In this document: positions 1 to 8,857 of the stretch, one piece after another
Position numbering within the stretch: the first letter of the stretch is position 1
Layout: each line of letters opens with the position of its first letter
Assembly (NCBI GenBank): GCA_944474755.1
Contig: OX104119.1
Span: 82,526,896 to 82,590,895 of the forward strand
Source of the DNA: Limnoperna fortunei
Taxonomy: Eukaryota > Mollusca > Bivalvia > Mytilida > Modiolidae
DNA length: 64,000 bases
Direction: 5' to 3'
Position numbers and translations under genes: made by a program
The notes under the pieces: generated by a model
Told to the model about the DNA's origin: nothing
The model's database searches: none
The model's input: the letters and a program-made list of their open reading frames with translations, nothing else

Positions 1-1221
1 GATGAACAACGATCTACTTCTCAACTTACTGGGAATTCACCTATCGAATTTAACATAGCAGCTCAAAATTCTTTAGAATACATCGACTTAAAAAGAAGTA
101 AAATCTACGTCAAAGCCAGAATTAAACATGCAGATGGACAAAGTTTGCAAGCAACTGAATATGTTGCACCGATCAATAACTTTTTACATTCTATGTTCTA
201 TCAAGTTGATGTTACCATACAAAACAAACTTATTACTTCAACAACAACACATTACCCATATAAAGCGCTGATACAAAACTTGTTGTCTTATGGGACTGAT
301 GCAAAGACATCTCAACTTACAAGTCAACTATATTTAAAAGATATAACTGGTCATTATGATGATAATGATGTAAAAAACGGATCCAACACCTCTTTGTACA
401 ATCGTGCCATGTATTTTATGGAATCACAAATATGTGATATGGAAGGACCTCTCCTACACGATCTTTTTAGTTTGGATAGATATATGTTGAATTCTGTTGC
501 CATTAACGTAAAATTGTATAGATCTAGACCAGAATTCTGTTTGATGACAAATGAAGGAACACCCAAATTTGAAGTAGTGATTGAAGACATTTATTTAAAA
601 GTATGTAAACTTCAAGTCCTACCTTCTATCATCACTGCTCATGCAGAAAAATTGAAAACAACAAATGCAAAATATCCATTTACTAGAACAGAGGTTCGAC
701 TGATGAATATACCTGCTGGAAGTTTGAATTTCAACTACAATAATTTGTTTAATGGATTAAGGCCTACCCGTGTAGTTATAGGTTTTGTGGATTCACAAGC
801 TGCTGCTGGAAGTTATGCTTTAAATCCATTCAACTTTCAACATTTCAATCTCAGTCAGATAACGTTGAAACTCAACCAGGTGCCAGTATCTGGAAATATA
901 ATGAATCTCAATTTTAACACACCCGGGCGAACAGTATTACCAGCATTTTCTAGTATGTTTGACGTGACGAATAAATCAATGAAAGATAGTGGAAATCAAT
1001 TAACTAGAGATGACATAGCAGGAGGAAGTGCATTGTACTGTTTTGATGTTGAACCGAATTTCACAGATCAAGGACGATACCTAAATCTTATAAAGCAAGG
1101 CACTTGTTCTCTGGAGGCAGTATTTCAAAAGCCACTACAGAAAGCAACCACCTGCGTGGTGTATGCAGAATATACTGGCTATTTTGAAATTAACTTGGAG
1201 CGAGGTGTTATATTAGAATGA
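1..1221 (+). CDS. Capsid-like protein of the F54H12.2 type (5' end outside the window)
   Basis: The frame is open from base 1, so the gene begins left of the window; the first in-window ATG is well inside the protein. It ends at TGA 1219-1221. The roughly 406 visible residues have the pattern of proteins automatically named 'F54H12.2-like', found beside protease and packaging ATPase genes in Polinton/adintovirus-like elements of animals. Cues are a PYKA-x-I-x-x-LLSYG stretch, a KYPF-R-x-EV stretch, a VIGFVD...NPFNFQHFN stretch and a tyrosine-rich YAEY end. Such proteins are thought to be jelly-roll virion proteins; that role is family knowledge, not shown here. The ATG of the protease frame overlaps its stop (ATGA). 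No break is seen in this copy. Confidence 0.75.
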   Translation, partial: DEQRSTSQLTGNSPIEFNIAAQNSLEYIDLKRSKIYVKARIKHADGQSLQATEYVAPINNFLHSMFYQVDVTIQNKLITSTTTHYPYKALIQNLLSYGTDAKTSQLTSQLYLKDITGHYDDNDVKNGSNTSLYNRAMYFMESQICDMEGPLLHDLFSLDRYMLNSVAINVKLYRSRPEFCLMTNEGTPKFEVVIEDIYLKVCKLQVLPSIITAHAEKLKTTNAKYPFTRTEVRLMNIPAGSLNFNYNNLFNGLRPTRVVIGFVDSQAAAGSYALNPFNFQHFNLSQITLKLNQVPVSGNIMNLNFNTPGRTVLPAFSSMFDVTNKSMKDSGNQLTRDDIAGGSALYCFDVEPNFTDQGRYLNLIKQGTCSLEAVFQKPLQKATTCVVYAEYTGYFEINLERGVILE

Positions 1222-1724
1222 ATACCTACCAACTTCAATGCATTATTAGTTGTGACGTTTACATGAAGAATAATATATTGGGTGTATATGCTGCTGATAA
1301 AATACCTAAAACATTACGAAATCAATCCGGATTTATAGCTAATACTGATCCTCATCAAAAACCCGGGAAACACTGGATTGCCTTTTTTTAAAACAATGAA
1401 GAACTCGAATGTTTTGATTCATATGGAATATCACCAGAACATTATTCACAAAGTTTTAAATCATTTATGTCAAAATTCCCGAAATTAAAAGTGAATGCGA
1501 AGCGAATTCAAAGTGATGATACAACTGTTTTTGGACAGCATTGTTTATTTTATTTAATGTGTAAAACTATGGGTTATACAATGGGACAGATTCTAAACAT
1601 TTTTAACAACAATTATCACTTTAATGATCAATTTGTATATAACTTTATAGATGAACGTTTTTATTGTTGTATGTCATATTCAGCTAATGTGTATCAAATT
1701 TGCACTTGTGAAAATAAAATGTAA
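1218..1724 (+). pseudogene. Adenain-like cysteine protease with one in-frame stop
   Basis: The reading frame starts at ATG 1218, overlapping the capsid gene stop, and runs to TAA 1722-1724 (169 codons) with a single TAA at codon 58 (1389-1391). The halves carry the adenovirus-type protease triad in order: His in a KHWIAFF context just before the stop, Asp in FDSYG about 11 residues after it, and Gln/Cys in GQHCLFYLM near 1534-1560. In related elements such an enzyme matures virion proteins. The stop falls between the His and Asp residues, so ordinary translation gives an inactive stub. The frame is otherwise intact, suggesting a recent loss or an assembly error. Confidence 0.75.
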
Positions 1725-1804
1725 ATAACACTTAATTTTCGTCTGCTTCTTCCTTAAACATATAAAAATATGATTCAACAAATATCAATTCAGTTTTAAC
1801 AAAC

Positions 1805-2485
1805 ATGTCAAACGGTGTGGGTAACTGGTGGGAGCATGAATCCCTTATTAAACTACAGTCTCCAACTAGTATATACGTTGTTGCCCCCAGTGGTGGTGGA
1901 AAAACAGTTTTAGTTAAAAATATACTAACACAGGCCGATGGGGTGTTTACAATACCACCTGTAAAAATATTTTTCTGCTATTCAGTCGATCAACCAATAT
2001 ACGATGAGATGAAAAAAGAAATTTCCAACATAGAATTTCATAATGGGTTTCCCACTATGGATACTCTAACAGAATGGGGAGCGATACCAGGTCATAAAAT
2101 AGTGGTCCTGGACGACTTAATGATGGATGCAGCGGATAGTCCAGAAATTGCCCATTTAATGACTATTGGTTCCCATCATTATCAAATTACTGTCATACAC
2201 ATACTTCAAAACCTATTTGTTAAAGGAAAATCAATGAGAACAGCTTCTTTCAACTGTCATTACATTATTTTAATGGCTAATAAACGTGATATGTTACAAG
2301 TGGCTGCTTTAGGACGGCAAATGTTTCCTGGTCAGTCACAGTTTTTCATGGATAGTTTCGTTTCTTGTACTAGTTCACCCCATGGCTACATCTTAATAGA
2401 TGCACATCCAAGATCTGATAAAATATATCAGTTGCGCACAAACATTCTACCAGGACAGTCGACAATTATATATCATCCAAAATGA
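1805..2485 (+). CDS. FtsK/HerA-type genome-packaging ATPase (A32-like)
   Basis: The 226-residue protein carries a P-loop (APSGGGKT, about residues 27-34) and a hydrophobic strand ending in acidic residues (IVVLDDLM, about 99-106), the Walker A and B motifs of A32-like packaging ATPases. A polar segment with QNLF near residue 138 and an arginine in the GRQMF stretch (about 177) fit the sensor and arginine-finger region. Length is usual for the family. It lies 80 nt after the protease frame on the same strand, and its TGA overlaps the ATG of the next small gene. Capsid, protease and ATPase together form the morphogenesis core of Polinton/adintovirus-like elements. The frame is intact. Confidence 0.85.
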   Translation: MSNGVGNWWEHESLIKLQSPTSIYVVAPSGGGKTVLVKNILTQADGVFTIPPVKIFFCYSVDQPIYDEMKKEISNIEFHNGFPTMDTLTEWGAIPGHKIVVLDDLMMDAADSPEIAHLMTIGSHHYQITVIHILQNLFVKGKSMRTASFNCHYIILMANKRDMLQVAALGRQMFPGQSQFFMDSFVSCTSSPHGYILIDAHPRSDKIYQLRTNILPGQSTIIYHPK

Positions 2486-2655
2486 ATCAAGAGCAAAAAC
2501 TATATTTTATTCTGTTTCTGATAAATGCACCAAAACACCAACTAATGTCCGTTTTAAGGACATTAACTAAGGAACAGTTACAAACCATCATTGAAATTAT
2601 TTACAATGTGGTGCAAGGAGTATGTCCTATTCTAGAAAGCAGTAAAAGTATTTAA
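2482..2655 (+). CDS. 57-residue helical protein following the ATPase
   Basis: ATG 2482 overlaps the ATPase TGA (ATGA), the same coupling as capsid/protease, which supports translation. The product is short, leucine/isoleucine-rich and probably all helical, with an LTKEQLQTIIEI stretch and a C-terminal VVQGVCPI. Small proteins of this kind are often seen beside the capsid/ATPase genes in related animal elements; their function is not known to me. It stops 23 nt before the LINE tail begins, so the original C-terminus may have been lost. Confidence 0.55.
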   Translation: MNQEQKLYFILFLINAPKHQLMSVLRTLTKEQLQTIIEIIYNVVQGVCPILESSKSI

Positions 2656-2892
2656 AACAGGAACAAACATCTCATTCGATTGATTGATTGATTGATTGAT
2701 TGATGTTTAACGTCCAGCAAGCAATATTTCAGCTATATTCAGGACGTGAAAACCATAATTTTTAAATTAGTAGAACGTCATGCCTCCTTCTTATACTAAA
2801 ACGTGATCTCATACAATAATATGAGAATATACACAGATAAAAATGGTAGTTAAAACAATAAAAAATATGAAGTATCACAATTAATAGTGAAA

Positions 2893-5800
2893 TTAAATTT
2901 TATTAAATAAATTAATTTCCTTTAAGAACTTTAAAATTTTGTCGCCTGCGACAGTTTGAAATAAATTAAAATACGTATCTGCACTATAGAAACGTTCCCG
3001 AATGTGGGCCACGTCCACACAGTCCATCAAGACATGCTTAATGGTGTATGGACTGTTGCATGGCACACATTCGGGTCGTGGCTCATTGTTTAAAATATAA
3101 CTATGTGTCGTCCTGGTATGACCAAGACGACATCTTGTTAAAACAACTTGGTCTCTTCGACCTTTAAAACATTTAAAATTATTTGTGTGCAGTAGTGGCT
3201 GGATCTCATGAAGTTTATTATGAACTTGGAGATCCCAACCACTCTGCCACAAATTAGAAATATATTTAAAAATCAACGCTTTAAAATCGGTAAAAGGAAT
3301 ATTACAGTTAATGATGGTATCATTTAATGCATTTTTAGCCTCCTGATCCACGACTGTGTTTCCATGGATTCCGACATGACTGGGAATCCAGAAGAAGATA
3401 ATCTCTTTTCCCAAAGCAACAAGAGATTTGTAGATTTGAATAATTTTTAAAATGTAAGGATTTTTAATTTTGAAATTTTCAATAGCCAGTAGACAAGACA
3501 GGGAATCGGAGCAGACAATAAATTTGCATTCTTCTGACGAAGCAACTATTTTCATCGCAAGAAGAATAGCTTGCGCCTCTGCTGTAAATACAGATGAGGC
3601 AGACGGAAGGCGGCGAGTTTCAACACGCTCTCCGAAGACAGCGGCCGAGGCGACTTTATCACCGTCTTTTGACCCGTCTGTGTAAATAGTACTATAGTCA
3701 GGGTAACAAGATTTAATTTCTGCATAATGTTGTTGTATTATTAAATGGTTTGTGTCGGACTTTTTATGTTTTCTTAGATCATAAATAAATATCGGTTTGG
3801 GGTTTAACCACGGGGGATTATGCGGAATTTCGATTGCAGCGATTTCATCTAAATTTATACCAGAATTTTCCAAATGAGATTTAATTCGGAGGCCAAAAGG
3901 TTGAATTTTGTTTGGATGTTTTCCGAAAATGTTTTGGTAAAGAGGTTTGAAAACACAGTCGTGGGCGGGGTTGCCAGGATATGCCTTTAATTTGGTTGCA
4001 TATTGCAAAGCGAGCTTTATTCTTCTTTGATACAAAGAAGGCTCGCCTGCTTCTACATATAAACTCTCAACAGGTGTGGTTCTGAAAGCTCCAAGGCATA
4101 GTCGCAATCCTTGATGGTGTATAGTATCAAGGATTTTGACATATGACTTGCGAGCAGAACCATAAATAAAACAACCGTAATCCAACTTCGATCGAACCAG
4201 CGATCTATATAGATTGAGTAAAACATCACATTCAGCACCCCAGTCGGTGCTGGCAACGACTTTTAAAATATCTAATGCCTTTAGGCATTTATTTTTTAAC
4301 ATTTTGATATGGGGAAGAAAGGTTAGCCTTGAATCAAATATGAGACCAAGAAAAGTAGTTTCTTTTACAATTTTGATAGGATTATTATATAATTTTAATT
4401 CGGGGTCAGGATGCATCTTTCGTTTATTACAAAAATGCATCCCAACGGTTTTTGCAGTGGAGAATTTAAAACCATTCTCCATTGCCCATTTCTCTATTCT
4501 ATTTAAACATAACTGCAGTTGACGTTCAATATTATTCATGTTTTTTCCTCGGTAACATATGAGGAAGTCGTCAACATAAAGAGAACCATCAATATTATCT
4601 TTTAAAACTTGAGCAAGGCTATTAATTTTGATACTAAATAAAGTGACAGAAAGGATGCTTCCCTGTGGAACACCCATTTCCTGTTCAAAAGGGTCCGATA
4701 AAGTAGAATTGACCCTAACTTTAAATTCTCTGTCAGATAAAAAGTTTGAAATAAAGGTAGGAAGTCTACCTTTCAACCCCATATCAAAAAGATCTTTTAA
4801 AATACCATATTTCCATGTTGTGTCATACGCTTTTTCTAAATCGAAAAAGATAGACACAACATGCTCATTTTTTGCAAAGGCGTTTCGAATATACGTTTCG
4901 AAACGTACAAGATGATCTAGGGTACTTCGCCCTTGTCTAAAACCGCACTGAATATTAGAAAGTAGATTGTTGGATTCTAAAAACCAGACAAGGCGATCAT
5001 TGATCATCCTTTCCATGGTTTTACAAAGACAGCTTGTGAGTGCTATAGGCCGATAGTTGGACGCTTCCGAGTGATCTTTTCCTGGCTTTGGAATAGGCAC
5101 AACAGTGGCCATTTTCCATATAGATGGTAAGTCACCCGTTTCCCAAATGTTGTTAAGAAGACTCAGAAGGCATTGGAGAGAAGATTGTGGCAGATGTTTG
5201 AGAAGTTGATAATGGATGTCATCTGGACCACATGCTGTGTCGTGAGATTTGTTCAAAGAAGTTTTTAGCTCTTCCAAAGAAAAAGGTGTATTGTAATCTT
5301 CCAAATTTTTTGACTGGAAATTAAGTTTTGATTTTTCTTTTTGAGTTTTGATACGCTGAAAATCCGGATGATAATTTCCAGCGGACGAGTGTTTTGCAAA
5401 TGTTTCGGCCAATTTGTTAGATATATCTGACTCTGATGTTAACAAGTCTTGTCCATCCTTTAAATGATGGACATTTGCTTTACTGTTTTTACCTTTAATT
5501 TTACGAATCATGTTCCAAATTTTATTCATAGGGGTATGGTTATTTAGTTTAGAAACAAAGTTACGCCAAGAGGTGCGTCGTCTTTGTTTCGTTACCCTGC
5601 GAGCTTTCGCTCGAAAAATTCGGAAATGGTTAAGATTATTTTGAGTTGGATGTTTATTAAAGCGTCGTTCGGCCTTTTTCCGGTCTTTAATAGCGTCCTC
5701 ACAGCTGTCATCGAACCATGGTTTACTAGGATGTTTTGGATTTGTCGAGGTCTTAGGAATAGTTTCGTCAGCAATTGAAATAAGTGTTTCATTGAATTTT

Positions 5801-6573
5801 AAAATTGGATCAGAAATAGTTTCAAAAGTATCCCAGTTAAGTCGCTCCATACAGAGCTGCTCAAATAGAGGCCAATTGGCCTTGCCAAATTTATACCGAG
5901 CGACTCGTTCTTTGTTTGACGAGTGTAAAGACTGCAAGATAATGGGAAAGTGATCACTGCCACAGAGATCGTCATGGACTTTCCATGAGAAATCGGGCAA
6001 CAGAGAAGGATCTGCTATTGTTAGATCAATAGCCGAGTATGATCCATTCCCAGGATGTAAATATGTATTAGTTCCATCATTAAAAATGCACAGATCTTCC
6101 TGATTCATTAAGCTTTCAATAATTTTACCTTTATCGCTTATTGTGTTACTGCCCCATAAAGGGTTGTGTCCGTTGAAGTCCCCAAGTAATATATAAGGGG
6201 CCGGAAGCTGATCAGTAAGATGTTTCAACTGATTTAAATTTAATGAAGAATTTGGAGGGATATACACAGAACATAAAGTAATTGTTTTGTCTAATGATAT
6301 TCTAACAGCAACCGCCTGAAGATCAGTGTTGAGATCTACAGGGCTATGTAGAACTTGGTCTTTTACAAGAATGGTAGAGCCGCCAGCAGCTCTATCATTC
6401 TCGTCTACATATGTGCTGTATATAGAGTAATTTTTTAAAGATATGTTATCACTTCGTTTTAGGTGGGACTCATGGAGGCAAAATGCAACAGGAAGAAAGG
6501 CTTGAACTAATAATGTGATTTCAAGAAAATTAATCTTAAGACCTCGACAATTCCATTGTATTATTGTACCCAT
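2893..6573 (-). CDS. LINE ORF2: endonuclease, reverse transcriptase, RNase H
   Basis: The 1226-residue frame is uninterrupted. The N-terminus is an APE-type endonuclease (IIQWNCRGL at the start, GDFNGHNPLWGS near 130, SDHFPI near 205). The RT carries LEKAYDTTWK (about 575), GVPQGSILS (about 640) and the catalytic YVDDF (about 666). RNase H follows with IYTDGSKDG (about 963), CSDSLSC (about 1024) and a His-containing HVGIHGN plus VVDQEA (about 1065). The C-terminus has a Cys/His cluster (CVPC...H...C) usual in I-like elements. ATG 6573 overlaps the ORF1 stop as TAATG, which suggests termination-reinitiation. All catalytic motifs are present, so the copy may still be competent. Confidence 0.93.
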   Translation of the reverse strand: MGTIIQWNCRGLKINFLEITLLVQAFLPVAFCLHESHLKRSDNISLKNYSIYSTYVDENDRAAGGSTILVKDQVLHSPVDLNTDLQAVAVRISLDKTITLCSVYIPPNSSLNLNQLKHLTDQLPAPYILLGDFNGHNPLWGSNTISDKGKIIESLMNQEDLCIFNDGTNTYLHPGNGSYSAIDLTIADPSLLPDFSWKVHDDLCGSDHFPIILQSLHSSNKERVARYKFGKANWPLFEQLCMERLNWDTFETISDPILKFNETLISIADETIPKTSTNPKHPSKPWFDDSCEDAIKDRKKAERRFNKHPTQNNLNHFRIFRAKARRVTKQRRRTSWRNFVSKLNNHTPMNKIWNMIRKIKGKNSKANVHHLKDGQDLLTSESDISNKLAETFAKHSSAGNYHPDFQRIKTQKEKSKLNFQSKNLEDYNTPFSLEELKTSLNKSHDTACGPDDIHYQLLKHLPQSSLQCLLSLLNNIWETGDLPSIWKMATVVPIPKPGKDHSEASNYRPIALTSCLCKTMERMINDRLVWFLESNNLLSNIQCGFRQGRSTLDHLVRFETYIRNAFAKNEHVVSIFFDLEKAYDTTWKYGILKDLFDMGLKGRLPTFISNFLSDREFKVRVNSTLSDPFEQEMGVPQGSILSVTLFSIKINSLAQVLKDNIDGSLYVDDFLICYRGKNMNNIERQLQLCLNRIEKWAMENGFKFSTAKTVGMHFCNKRKMHPDPELKLYNNPIKIVKETTFLGLIFDSRLTFLPHIKMLKNKCLKALDILKVVASTDWGAECDVLLNLYRSLVRSKLDYGCFIYGSARKSYVKILDTIHHQGLRLCLGAFRTTPVESLYVEAGEPSLYQRRIKLALQYATKLKAYPGNPAHDCVFKPLYQNIFGKHPNKIQPFGLRIKSHLENSGINLDEIAAIEIPHNPPWLNPKPIFIYDLRKHKKSDTNHLIIQQHYAEIKSCYPDYSTIYTDGSKDGDKVASAAVFGERVETRRLPSASSVFTAEAQAILLAMKIVASSEECKFIVCSDSLSCLLAIENFKIKNPYILKIIQIYKSLVALGKEIIFFWIPSHVGIHGNTVVDQEAKNALNDTIINCNIPFTDFKALIFKYISNLWQSGWDLQVHNKLHEIQPLLHTNNFKCFKGRRDQVVLTRCRLGHTRTTHSYILNNEPRPECVPCNSPYTIKHVLMDCVDVAHIRERFYSADTYFNLFQTVAGDKILKFLKEINLFNKI

Positions 6574-7913
6574 TATGGTCTTCGAATAGGGGAATAGTTG
6601 ACAGTTTTTTTGGGGCTATTCCGCCGGTTTCTGCTGGGGGATCTACTTTTAGATCCAGTATCTGGGGGTAGTGTATCCATGGGATCGCCCCAGATAGTAG
6701 TGTCTAGATGATCTAGACTTCCAAACCTGTTGTGGACCTTAATGGGATCCCGCAGCAGTTTTGGAGTACGATCTCCTTTTTGATTTGATTTTTTATTTGA
6801 GTTAGAATTTACATTGGAGTTGGTATTTTTTAAATTTTTTTTGGGGCTTCTTGAAGAATTGGTTGTGGATTGAGAGGGTGCTGAAGACGTCGCAGTTTGA
6901 GAGGGTGCTGAAGACGCAGCAGTTTGAGAAGATGACGATTTTCGTGAAGATTTAATGATTTTGTCTGTTGTTGTAACTGTTAATTTTGAAGGTTCCTGTT
7001 TGTCAATAGGCCAGGTGATGATTGTCTGCGTTTCAACTGAAGTGAGAACGCGTTTGGCAACACTGGCGTATGATGTTGATGCAGGAGACGAAGGATTATT
7101 CGTTGAATTATACAGACGACGAGCCTCGGGGTAAGGGATGTTTTTTTCAGTTTTTAACTTTTGTATCTCTTTTTCCTTTTTAAAATGATGACAATCCTTG
7201 GATGAGGACATGTGGGCTTCACCACAATTGGCACACTTTGGAGTTTTAGTGCAGGTAAAGCCCTCATGTCCTTCTTCGGCGCACTTAAAACAGATCAAGT
7301 GACCTCTGCACTGTCCCTTCCCATGGCCGAACTTTTGACACTTAAAGCAGCGCACAGGGTTGGAGATGTATGCGCTGACTTTAACATTGTAGAGACCGAT
7401 TTTTATTGATGAAGGGACAGATGGAGTATTAAAGTGTAGGAGGAAGGTATTCAGTTTGACCTGAACACCTTCTCTGTTGGCTACGAATCTTTTGACTTTA
7501 GTTATACCCTGAGGTTTAAGTTCTTCACAAATTTCGTCATCTGTAAGTTCAGAGAGATCTTGGTCTCTGTAACGAATAATACCTTGACTGGAATTTAACG
7601 TTCTATGAGGAGAAGAAGAGATGTTTAAATCAAGAATTTTGTTTAATTTTAACAAATTGAAGGATTGCTGTTTCTTTGAACATTCAATTAACAAAGAGCC
7701 TGATTTCAATTTTGTAACATTTTTTACATCTCCTGCACAACCCTTTATAGTTTTTTCAATTACAAAAGGAGAAATTTTGGATAAAGGTTTATTTTGTTCA
7801 GTACTGGTTAGAACAATAAATCTTGACCACTGCTCATCGTCAACCATTTCTTCTAGAGCGAATTCATTTTTTCTTTTTTTTGAACTTGTTATACCATTAG
7901 TTTTAGAAGCCAT
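6573..7913 (-). CDS. LINE ORF1: gag-like nucleic-acid-binding protein
   Basis: I start it at ATG 7913 (MASKTNG); the frame is open 12 codons further but only from a GTG. The 446-residue protein has a central run of three zinc knuckles around residues 190-240 (CFKCQKFGHGKGQC, CFKCAEEGHEGFTC, CANCGEAHMSSSKDC), preceded by a region rich in basic residues. The C-terminal third is Ser/Thr/Asn-rich with direct APSQ-type repeats and SPKK-like motifs. By family analogy it coats the LINE RNA in a ribonucleoprotein. Its TAA overlaps the ORF2 ATG by one base. LINE copy 2 has the same gene in broken form (22389-23460). Confidence 0.9.
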   Translation of the reverse strand: MASKTNGITSSKKRKNEFALEEMVDDEQWSRFIVLTSTEQNKPLSKISPFVIEKTIKGCAGDVKNVTKLKSGSLLIECSKKQQSFNLLKLNKILDLNISSSPHRTLNSSQGIIRYRDQDLSELTDDEICEELKPQGITKVKRFVANREGVQVKLNTFLLHFNTPSVPSSIKIGLYNVKVSAYISNPVRCFKCQKFGHGKGQCRGHLICFKCAEEGHEGFTCTKTPKCANCGEAHMSSSKDCHHFKKEKEIQKLKTEKNIPYPEARRLYNSTNNPSSPASTSYASVAKRVLTSVETQTIITWPIDKQEPSKLTVTTTDKIIKSSRKSSSSQTAASSAPSQTATSSAPSQSTTNSSRSPKKNLKNTNSNVNSNSNKKSNQKGDRTPKLLRDPIKVHNRFGSLDHLDTTIWGDPMDTLPPDTGSKSRSPSRNRRNSPKKTVNYSPIRRP

Positions 7914-8799
7914 GTTGTAAGAATGCGGTTCACCACCCTTGTCACCCACCCGCCACGGAGTGCCAACAGGGGCGATGCTTGTCTCTGCGGATCACCAGCA
8001 GAAAGCATCAGGTGTTCCAAGGGTGGTATACTCAAATAGATGAATTTCTTCACGAACGCAAGCTTCATGCCAGAATTAACTGGCGAAACAACCGTTCGAA
8101 ACTCATTCCACTCGATTGACCCATGAGCCACCGCCTTCTTAACAGCTTGTAACAACAACTTTGGAACTGAAATTCACAGGATATGATCAAGTGACAAGAG
8201 AAATGACGACAAGCTTGTTAAGGGCTCGGCGTGACCAGCCGATTGACCGAACCGGGTCCATCCGGTCTCCCGTCTAGTTGAAGTCAGGGCCAAAGTGGTG
8301 TATTGAAAATCAAACCCGCTGACCCGCACTAATGGATGCAGCAGAGAGTGATCTCTCAACCACCAGGATCCCTTCCTCCACCGACACGGGTTGCAACACA
8401 CGGCAAACATGTCGCCTCTATAAAGCTGAGGAAGCTTTGCCCTTCAGCCACCGCCTTCTTTGCAAATCCTGTAAGGGAGCTGTCTATCAAATGGTACATA
8501 CATTTCATGGAACAGTTTGAAGGAAAAAATGTAATAGAGTAGCTTAAATGAGAAGGATTCACAAAGGGCAAGACGTGACATTCCGATTCATCGAAGTCAG
8601 GGCTAACTCGATTTCCCGTCTGGAAAAAGTAAGGGTTCAGTAAGTTATCGGGACCGTTTACCCGGCCTACTGAAATCCCGTCCTGTAATCGACACGGGTC
8701 GCAACACACGGCAAGTGTTGCCTCTGTTAGCAGACTCTTACTGCAGGCTGAGGAAGCCGTGGGCCTATTCTCCTGTGCCCCGGGTCCCACACGGGGTTT
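7914..8799 (-). promoter_or_regulatory. 5' leader of LINE copy 1 with two degenerate monomers
   Basis: No long frame fits here. Several phrases occur twice about 310-320 bases apart: gccaccgccttctt at about 8127 and 8447, and cgcaacacacggcaa-type phrases at about 8391 and 8699. GAAGTCAGGGC occurs near 8279 and 8594. This looks like two tandem monomers, as in LINE families with monomeric 5' promoters; promoter activity is inference. The far end (8686-8780) recurs alone at 26166-26264, and its first bases resemble the start of the SINE at 29786. Confidence 0.5.
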
Positions 8800-8857
8800 G
8801 TGATTTATTAAAAATGCATTAAATAATGTTCTGTATAATACAATGAATACTTTCCAG

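Larger units (their letters stand above)
2678..8799 (-). mobile_element. LINE copy 1, I/Nimb-like clade, near full length
   Basis: On the minus strand this is a non-LTR retrotransposon: 5' leader (about 7914-8799), ORF1 (6573-7913), ORF2 (2893-6573) and a 3' UTR ending in a (TCAA)n tail, seen on the plus strand as gattgattgattg from 2678. ORF2 has an APE-type endonuclease, RT and RNase H, which points to the I superclade. The 3' UTR ends in a module (CTGAATATAGCTGAAATATT on the sense strand) shared by at least eight other loci here. No clear target-site duplication was found. It separates the capsid/ATPase cassette from the polymerase exons, so it may have split one older element. Confidence 0.9.

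Noticed and set aside
3470..5778. Plus-strand frames across LINE copy 1
   Set aside because: They are shadows of ORF2 on the opposite strand.
8356..8790. 144-codon frame in the LINE leader
   Set aside because: Falls in the repeated 5' monomers, is not preserved in copy 2, and has no domain.
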